A stretch of 10,176 nt of DNA, taken from Clostridia bacterium (GTDB taxonomy: Bacteria > Bacillota > Clostridia > Oscillospirales > CAG-382). The stretch spans positions 1 through 10,176 of the forward strand of contig JAFQII010000034.1 of NCBI GenBank assembly GCA_017397605.1. The letters run 5' to 3'. Under the pieces are notes generated by a model. That model searched no databases. It worked only from the letters and a program-made list of their open reading frames with translations, and was not told the origin of the DNA. This document shows, in pieces, positions 6,198-10,176 of the stretch (position 1 is its first letter; each line of letters begins with the position of its first letter). A program made the position numbers and the translations under genes.

Positions 6198-6566
6198 TTA
6201 TTTCTTCAGTTTTTTGCCGTCTTTGTCGCCTGCGCCGTGTGCTTCGGGATGTGCGCGCTCTTCGATGTTGCGAACCGCCCATTTCTGAATCTGGATGCGG
6301 GTGCGGTCTGCACCGCTCTCGATCAACAGCATATCGTCCTTGATGCGGACCACAACGCCGATGATGCCGCCGACGGTGGAAACAACGTCGCCCAGTTCGA
6401 TGGAATTGCGCATATCAGCCGTTTCTTTTTCCTGCTTTTTCTGCGGTCTGTACAGGAAGAAGTAGAACACAACGATCAGCACCACGATCATACCGACCGT
6501 CATCAACAGCGAACCCGTGTCTGCAGGGTTTGCGCCTGCGGTCAGGCTTTTGAAAATAAACTGCAT
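6198..6566 (-). CDS. yajC: Preprotein translocase accessory subunit YajC
   Basis: This is a 122-residue single-pass membrane protein of the YajC family, which associates with SecDF and the SecYEG translocon in the cytoplasmic membrane. Residues ~20-40 are the transmembrane helix (SLLMTVGMIVVLIVVFYFFLYRP), followed at once by the signature RPQKKQEKE and the soluble domain ELGDVVSTVGGIIGVVVRIKDDMLLIE, both typical. The charged C-terminal tail (HPEAHGAGDKDGKKLKK) is cytoplasmic. The frame is open 18 codons further upstream, but AGAAAGGA (6577-6584) stands 10 nt before ATG 6566 and homologues begin near there, so I use 6566. It starts 23 nt after the YmdB stop, in one operon with it. YajC genes usually sit with secD/secF or tgt; neither is seen in this window. 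Confidence 0.93.
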   Translation of the reverse strand: MQFIFKSLTAGANPADTGSLLMTVGMIVVLIVVFYFFLYRPQKKQEKETADMRNSIELGDVVSTVGGIIGVVVRIKDDMLLIESGADRTRIQIQKWAVRNIEERAHPEAHGAGDKDGKKLKK

Positions 6567-6589
6567 GGTTTGTATATCCTTTCTGTGTT

Positions 6590-7366
6590 TTAATACCGAA
6601 TTCGTTTGACGCGCAAGCACTTGCGGCTCTGCTCGTCAATTTCAAACAACGCACCGCAAAGCACCGTGTCGCCTTCCGCCGCCTCGTAGCGGCTGCGGAC
6701 ATGCGTGCGGTAATACTTGATTACTTGCTCGGCACGCGTACCGATGATGGAGTTTTCCACCCCGCTCATGCCGAGGTCGCTGATAAATCCGCACCCTCTC
6801 GGCAAAACCCGTTCGTCCGCGGTCTGCACGTGCGTGTGCGTTCCCCAAAGCGCCGAAAGTCTGCCGTCAAAGCACGCGGCAAACGCCGCTTTTTCGCTCG
6901 TCGCCTCTGCGTGGAAATCGCAGACAGCAAAATCGTATTTGCCTTCCAATCTCGCAAGCAAGCGCTCCGTTGCAGAAAACGGATTGTCGATCGACGAATC
7001 CAAAAAGATCTGCCCCTGTGCATTGAGCACCAAAACACGCAAGCCTCCGCGCGCATGGAAAATGCAATATCCTTTGCCCGGTGCGGCATCGGGAAAATTG
7101 AGCGGACGGAGCACGTACGGCTGATCTTCCATGTAAGAAAAGAACGATTGATGGCGCAAGCTGTGATTGCCGCCCGTCAAAACGTCCGCACCTGCGTCAA
7201 ACAACGCCTGCGCACCGCGTACGTCCGTGCCGTTGGCGGGAGAAACGTTCTCCGCATTGACGATCACCATATCCGCACCCTCCGCATCGCGCAGACGGCG
7301 CAAACGCTGTTCCGCACACGCGAGTCCCTGCGTGCCGTAAATATCGCCGATCGCCAAAATCTTCAA
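6590..7366 (-). CDS. ymdB: YmdB-type metallophosphodiesterase (TIGR00282 family), TTG start
   Basis: This 258-residue calcineurin-like metallophosphodiesterase belongs to the YmdB group, which in Bacillus subtilis hydrolyses cyclic nucleotides and influences biofilm and motility gene expression. The encoding gene there is also next to the RNase Y gene. The expected metal and active-site residues are visible (numbered from the TTG at 7366): D8 in IGDIYG, E39 and N40 in VNAENVS, N67/H68 in GGNHS, H152 in DFHAEATSEK, and H177/H179 in GTHTHVQTADER. The usual GNHxWD is GNHSLRH here, a small local divergence. No ATG fits. The TTG at 7364-7366 follows AAAAGGAGGG (7375-7384) with an 8-nt spacing and begins MKILAIGD like homologues. 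A TTG further up at 7390 would place the Shine-Dalgarno site inside the coding region. It lies 87 nt after the rny stop and 23 nt before yajC. Confidence 0.93.
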   Translation of the reverse strand: MKILAIGDIYGTQGLACAEQRLRRLRDAEGADMVIVNAENVSPANGTDVRGAQALFDAGADVLTGGNHSLRHQSFFSYMEDQPYVLRPLNFPDAAPGKGYCIFHARGGLRVLVLNAQGQIFLDSSIDNPFSATERLLARLEGKYDFAVCDFHAEATSEKAAFAACFDGRLSALWGTHTHVQTADERVLPRGCGFISDLGMSGVENSIIGTRAEQVIKYYRTHVRSRYEAAEGDTVLCGALFEIDEQSRKCLRVKRIRY

Positions 7367-7390
7367 GCCCGTTTCCCTCCTTTTTGACAA

Positions 7391-7423
7391 AGCAAGGGAG
7401 TAAGCATCTTACCCCCTGTTGCT
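7391..7423 (-). other. Stem-loop between rny and ymdB
   Basis: On the - strand AGCAA-(CA)-GGGGGTAAG, loop ATG, CTTACTCCC-TTGCT forms about 14 base pairs with one 2-nt bulge and one G-U pair. It lies in the 87-nt gap, just before the ymdB Shine-Dalgarno site (7375-7384). The bases after it on the - strand (TTGTCAAAAAGG) lack a T-run, so it is not a convincing terminator in that direction. On the + strand it is followed by TTTCTATTGTTTT. A role in mRNA processing, partial termination or control of ymdB translation is possible. Confidence 0.65.
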
Positions 7424-7453
7424 TTTCTATTGTTTTGAGTGAGAGCGAAGTAT

Positions 7454-9004
7454 TTATTTCGCGTATTCGCTCTGGCGCGTTTCGCGTACCACGTTGATCT
7501 TGATCTGACCCGGGTACTCCAGCTCGGACTCGACCTTGCGGGCGATGTCACGAGCCAGGAAGATCATCTCGTCATCCGAGACCTCCTCGGGCTTGACCAT
7601 AATACGGATCTCTCTGCCCGCCTGAATCGCAAACGCTTTTTCGATACCCTTAAACGAGCTTGCGATTTCCTCAAGCTTCTGCAAACGCTTGATGTAGTTT
7701 TCAAGGTTTTCACGGCGTGCACCGGGACGTGCCGCGGAAATTGCGTCCGCCGCCTGCACGATCATTGCAATGTAGGTTGTGGGCTCTACGTCGCCGTGAT
7801 GCGCCTCAATCGCGTGGATGATCTCTTTGGATTCCTTGTACTTGCGGGCAATGTCCACACCGATCTGAACGTGCGAGCCGTCGATCTCATGGGTCATCGC
7901 TTTACCGATATCGTGCAACAAGCCTGCGCGTCTTGCAACGTTGACATCAACGCCCAACTCGGATGCGATCATGCCCGAAAGCAGAGATACCTCAATGGAG
8001 TGGCGCAAAACATTTTGTCCGTAGCTTGTACGGTAACGCAGTCTGCCCAACAGCTTGATCAGCTCGGGGTTGAGACCGTGGATACCGGTTTCAAAGGTGG
8101 CTTGCTCGCCTGCCTTCTTGATTGCAACATCAACTTCCTTGCGGCATTTTTCGACCATATCCTCTACGCGGGACGGATGAATTCTGCCGTCGGAGACCAA
8201 TTTCTCCAGCGCGAGTCTTGCGACCTCGCGGCGAACAGGGTCAAAGGTAGAAATGGCAATTGCCTCGGGCGTGTCATCGATGATCAGGTCGACACCCGTC
8301 AGCGTCTCGATCGCGCGGATATTTCTACCCTCACGTCCGATGATTCTGCCCTTCATTTCGTCATTGGGAAGTGCAACGACGGAAACGGTCTGCTCGGAAA
8401 CGCTGTCTGCCGCACAGCGCTGAATCGCAAGCGCGATCAGATTCTTTGCCTTGTCCTCGGCAGTTTCGCGGTATTCTTCCTCCAGCTCGGAGAGCTTCAT
8501 CGCCATTTCATGGCGCGTCTCGCTCTCGACGCGGCTCATCAACAGCTCGCGTGCCTCTTCGGTCGTCATCTCTGCGATGCGCTGGAGCATTTCGTTCTGT
8601 TCTACGATGCTCTTCTCGATCTCTTCCATACGGGCTTCGTTGGCTTTGATCTTGTTGTTGAGCGTTTCTTCTTTTTTCTCAAGATTTTCGAGCTTTCGGT
8701 CGAGATTTTCTTCTTTTTGAGAAATTCTGCGTTCCTGACGCTGAACCTCCGTGCGGCGTTCCTTTGCCTCACGCTCTGCGTCGTTTTTAATCTTAAATGC
8801 CTCGTCCTTTGCTTCGACGAGAATTTCTTTTTTGGCAGACTCGGCGTCTTTACGCGCCTCATCGACCAAACGCTGTGCTTCCGCCTCGGCGGACTTGATC
8901 TTCTTTTCCGCGGTCGCTTTGCGAAGGAAATAACCGACGATAAAAAATATCACTGCTGCGGCGATGCCGACACCGGCAACGACCGCAATCTCTGCGGGTC
9001 CCAT
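7454..9004 (-). CDS. rny: Ribonuclease Y
   Basis: This 516-residue RNase Y is the membrane-anchored endoribonuclease that starts mRNA decay in many Firmicutes. Residues 5-28 are the N-terminal transmembrane anchor ([22 protein letters not shown]). A long, highly charged coiled coil spans about 30-195 (for example [29 protein letters not shown]). The KH RNA-binding domain lies around 205-270 with the loop GREGRN at 223-228. The HD catalytic domain begins near 335 ([10 protein letters not shown]) and has HDIGK at 364-368 with the metal-binding His-Asp pair. The length matches the family, and the C-terminus [16 protein letters not shown] is typical. AGGAGG (9012-9017) stands 7 nt before ATG 9004. 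It is first in the operon, followed by ymdB and yajC, with its own promoter upstream and a structured leader that could allow self-regulation. Confidence 0.98.
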   Translation of the reverse strand: MGPAEIAVVAGVGIAAAVIFFIVGYFLRKATAEKKIKSAEAEAQRLVDEARKDAESAKKEILVEAKDEAFKIKNDAEREAKERRTEVQRQERRISQKEENLDRKLENLEKKEETLNNKIKANEARMEEIEKSIVEQNEMLQRIAEMTTEEARELLMSRVESETRHEMAMKLSELEEEYRETAEDKAKNLIALAIQRCAADSVSEQTVSVVALPNDEMKGRIIGREGRNIRAIETLTGVDLIIDDTPEAIAISTFDPVRREVARLALEKLVSDGRIHPSRVEDMVEKCRKEVDVAIKKAGEQATFETGIHGLNPELIKLLGRLRYRTSYGQNVLRHSIEVSLLSGMIASELGVDVNVARRAGLLHDIGKAMTHEIDGSHVQIGVDIARKYKESKEIIHAIEAHHGDVEPTTYIAMIVQAADAISAARPGARRENLENYIKRLQKLEEIASSFKGIEKAFAIQAGREIRIMVKPEEVSDDEMIFLARDIARKVESELEYPGQIKINVVRETRQSEYAK

Positions 9005-9037
9005 AGATTCGCCTCCTAATATATATTCAAATCTATG
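9002..9037 (-). promoter_or_regulatory. Possible hairpin over the rny start codon
   Basis: CATAGATT (9002-9009) and AATCTATG (9030-9037) are perfect 8-bp inverted repeats with a 20-nt loop. Read on the - strand, the downstream arm contains the rny ATG and the loop carries the AGGAGG Shine-Dalgarno site. Folding would bury the start codon while presenting the ribosome site in the loop. The stem is A/U-rich and so only moderately stable. A regulatory role is an inference. Confidence 0.5.
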
Positions 9038-9116
9038 CTCTCCCGATTTCTATATGAAATGCAGATAGCCAAACATGCAGTTTTACGTTCATATATCTAT
9101 GTGACATCTATATAAA

Positions 9117-9134
9117 ATCGAAAAAGCATTCGAT
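9117..9134 (-). promoter_or_regulatory. Hairpin at the predicted 5' end of the rny mRNA
   Basis: ATCGAA (9117-9122) and TTCGAT (9129-9134) pair around a 6-nt loop. With the -10 box ending at 9141, the transcript should begin near 9134, so this stem would form the very 5' end of the rny mRNA. Such 5'-terminal stems are known to slow mRNA decay. The stem is only 6 bp long. Confidence 0.45.
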
Positions 9135-9140
9135 CATCTT

Positions 9141-9169
9141 ATTATACTCTTTTTTTTGCGATCTGTAAA
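9141..9169 (-). promoter_or_regulatory. Sigma-A promoter of the rny operon
   Basis: On the - strand, -35 TTTACA (9164-9169) and a perfect -10 TATAAT (9141-9146) are separated by exactly 17 bp that include a run of eight A residues. The predicted start near 9134 gives a leader of about 130 nt before the rny ATG. Confidence 0.85.
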
Positions 9170-9254
9170 TAGAAAATTTTGCATCTGTGCAGAACATTTG
9201 CAAAAGTTTACAAATTGTTAATGTTTTTGGCTTTGGCTTTTTTGTGTTTTGCGG

Positions 9255-9283
9255 TTGACGGAAAGCGATTTCCGCGGTATAAT
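9255..9283 (+). promoter_or_regulatory. Sigma-A promoter of the cysteine desulfurase gene, with palindromic spacer
   Basis: TTGACG (9255-9260) and a perfect TATAAT (9278-9283) are separated by 17 bp. Transcription should begin near 9290, giving a leader of about 27 nt. The spacer region carries CGGAAA-GCGA-TTTCCG (9259-9274), a 16-bp interrupted palindrome placed where a bound repressor would block RNA polymerase. Its regulator, if any, is not known from the sequence. Confidence 0.85.
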
Positions 9284-9316
9284 ACGGTGATGAAAGTTTT
9301 TTGTTTGAGGTGCAGC

Positions 9317-10176
9317 ATGCCCGATTATCTGTATTTTGACTCCGCCGCGACGGCAAAACCGAGCGAATACGCATTGTGCGCCGCACAAGCGGCTTTTGCC
9401 GAGTTTGGCAATCCGTCCTCTCTGCACGGCGCGGGTTTGGCGGCAAAGCGTCTGGTGGATACCGCGCGTGGGCAGGTCGCACGCGCCATGCGTTGCGATT
9501 CCGCGCAGATCACCTTTGTCTCTTCGGGCACCGAAGCCAACAACCAGGTGCTGTTTGGGCTTGCCAAGACACGCGCTAAGCGCGCAAACAAGATCATCTC
9601 GACCGACAGCGAGCACCCGTCTGTGGAAGAGCCTCTCAAGGCTTTGGAGTCACAGGGCTTTTCCGTCGTGCGCCTGCGCACCAAAAACGGCATGCTCGAC
9701 ACAGAGCAGTTAAAAGCCGAACTGCAGTCCCCCGTCGCCTTTCTCTCGATCATGCAGGCAAACAACGAGACGGGCGCGGTCTACGACCTTGCGGAGGTAC
9801 GGCGCATCCTCACCGAAAGCGGCAGTGACGCACCGTTGCACTGCGATGCGGTACAAGGCTTTTGCAAGGCGGAATACGACAAGCTGTCATCCGTCTGCGA
9901 CCTCGTGACGGTTTCCGCCCACAAAATCGGCGGCATCAAAGGCGCGGGCGCTTTGTACATCGGCAAAAATATCCGCAACCTGCCCGCATACCTGCTCGGC
10001 GGCGGTCAGGAAAACGGCATGCGCTCCGGCACCGAAAACGTCCCCGCGATCGCGGCGTTCGGCGCGGCGGCGGAAGACGTCCTGCAAAGCAAGGACCGCC
10101 TGCCTTACATCGCGTCTCTGCGCGAGCAAGTGATCAAAAATCTGCAGGACAGCGGTATCATTCTGCACATTCCGGA
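9317..10176 (+). CDS. Cysteine desulfurase, NifS/IscS class (3' end outside window)
   Basis: The first 286 codons of a PLP-dependent cysteine desulfurase, which takes sulfur from cysteine for Fe-S clusters, thio-modified tRNA or other sulfur-containing compounds. Visible are YFDSAATAKPS (N-terminal PLP-site region), FGNPSSLHGAG, SSGTEANN (69-76), the histidine of SEHPSVE (H100), MQANNETGAVY (146-156), HCDAVQ (175-180), the PLP lysine K203 in SAHKIGGIKGAGALYI, and GGGQENGMRSGTEN (228-241). All are standard for this fold-type I class. The catalytic cysteine loop lies beyond the window end. GAGG (9307-9310) precedes ATG 9317. Whether it is IscS/NifS, or a desulfurase dedicated to ThiI and tRNA thiolation, cannot be decided without the downstream genes. 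It is divergent from rny and has its own strong promoter. Confidence 0.95.
   Translation, partial: MPDYLYFDSAATAKPSEYALCAAQAAFAEFGNPSSLHGAGLAAKRLVDTARGQVARAMRCDSAQITFVSSGTEANNQVLFGLAKTRAKRANKIISTDSEHPSVEEPLKALESQGFSVVRLRTKNGMLDTEQLKAELQSPVAFLSIMQANNETGAVYDLAEVRRILTESGSDAPLHCDAVQGFCKAEYDKLSSVCDLVTVSAHKIGGIKGAGALYIGKNIRNLPAYLLGGGQENGMRSGTENVPAIAAFGAAAEDVLQSKDRLPYIASLREQVIKNLQDSGIILHIP

Larger units (their letters stand above)
9005..9316. other. Divergent regulatory region between rny and the cysteine desulfurase gene
   Basis: This 312-base, AT-rich, gene-free stretch holds the rny leader (about 9005-9134) with its two possible hairpins, the rny promoter (9141-9169), a central AT-rich segment, the desulfurase promoter (9255-9283) and its short leader. 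The central segment has the inverted pair TTTTGCA (9177-9183) and TGCAAAA (9199-9205), 15 nt apart, upstream of both promoters; it could be an operator but may be chance. The rny leader has several ATAGAT/ATCTAT repeats. I see no small ORF with a ribosome-binding site and no known riboswitch. Confidence 0.7.

Noticed and set aside
5002..6288. Open + strand frame of 428 codons opposite the aminopeptidase and the yajC end
   Set aside because: The M29 motifs on the - strand are complete; the antisense translation shows no family and spans two real genes and a terminator.
6567..6620. Longer YajC start 18 codons upstream
   Set aside because: The extension would overlap the ymdB end and contain the AGAAAGGA site; family members begin near residue MQFIF.
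7439..9019. Open + strand frame of 526 codons opposite rny
   Set aside because: It lies exactly antisense to a fully recognisable RNase Y, its translation has no domain, and it has no ribosome-binding site. It arises from the codon bias of rny.
1..10176. tRNA, rRNA, CRISPR arrays, insertion sequences, phage or defence genes
   Set aside because: I looked on both strands and saw no regularly spaced repeats, transposase or integrase motifs, or RNA gene signatures; nearly all the sequence is explained by housekeeping genes.

Overview
The window reads as ordinary chromosomal DNA of a moderately GC-rich, Gram-positive, probably anaerobic Clostridia-type bacterium. An Oscillospiraceae/Ruminococcaceae-like gut lineage is my inference. 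The grounds are an RNase Y-YmdB gene pair, strong purine-rich Shine-Dalgarno sites (AGGAGG, AAAGGAAA), sigma-A promoters with exact 17-bp spacers, and a Clostridia-style Mrp/Nbp35 ATPase with an N-terminal cysteine cluster. No mobile-element gene, CRISPR array, rRNA or tRNA was seen.

Left third, + strand. The 3' part of valS (1-1194) is followed by a 150-bp non-coding element built of nested inverted repeats (about 1190-1340). Then come an Mrp-type Fe-S carrier ATPase (1364-2182), a small membrane-anchored or exported protein (2210-2578) and a lipoprotein of PsbP/DcrB-like appearance (2596-3153). This run closes at a clear intrinsic terminator (3166-3199). A second lipoprotein (3404-4009) has its own consensus promoter and is visibly AT-richer than its neighbours. 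A hairpin at 4032-4059 serves the convergent gene ends.

Middle and right, - strand (read from 9.0 kb down to 4.07 kb). Ribonuclease Y (rny) is followed by the YmdB-type metallophosphodiesterase (TTG start), yajC, an M29 aminopeptidase and a TIM-barrel sugar phosphate isomerase/epimerase-like protein. Gaps are 10-90 bases. A terminator-like hairpin lies between yajC and the aminopeptidase and splits this run into an RNA-turnover/secretion block and a two-gene metabolic block. The rny promoter is visible at 9141-9169 and gives a leader of about 130 nt with two possible hairpins, one pairing over the start codon.

Far right, + strand. A cysteine desulfurase of the NifS/IscS class (9317 to window end, incomplete) is transcribed divergently from rny. 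Its strong sigma-A promoter has a 16-bp interrupted palindrome across the -35/-10 spacer.

I see no convincing new multi-gene system. The points most worth a second look are regulatory or structural: the composite inverted-repeat element after valS, the rny leader hairpins, the terminator placed directly before the aminopeptidase Shine-Dalgarno site, the palindrome in the desulfurase promoter, and the uncharacterised exported proteins after mrp.
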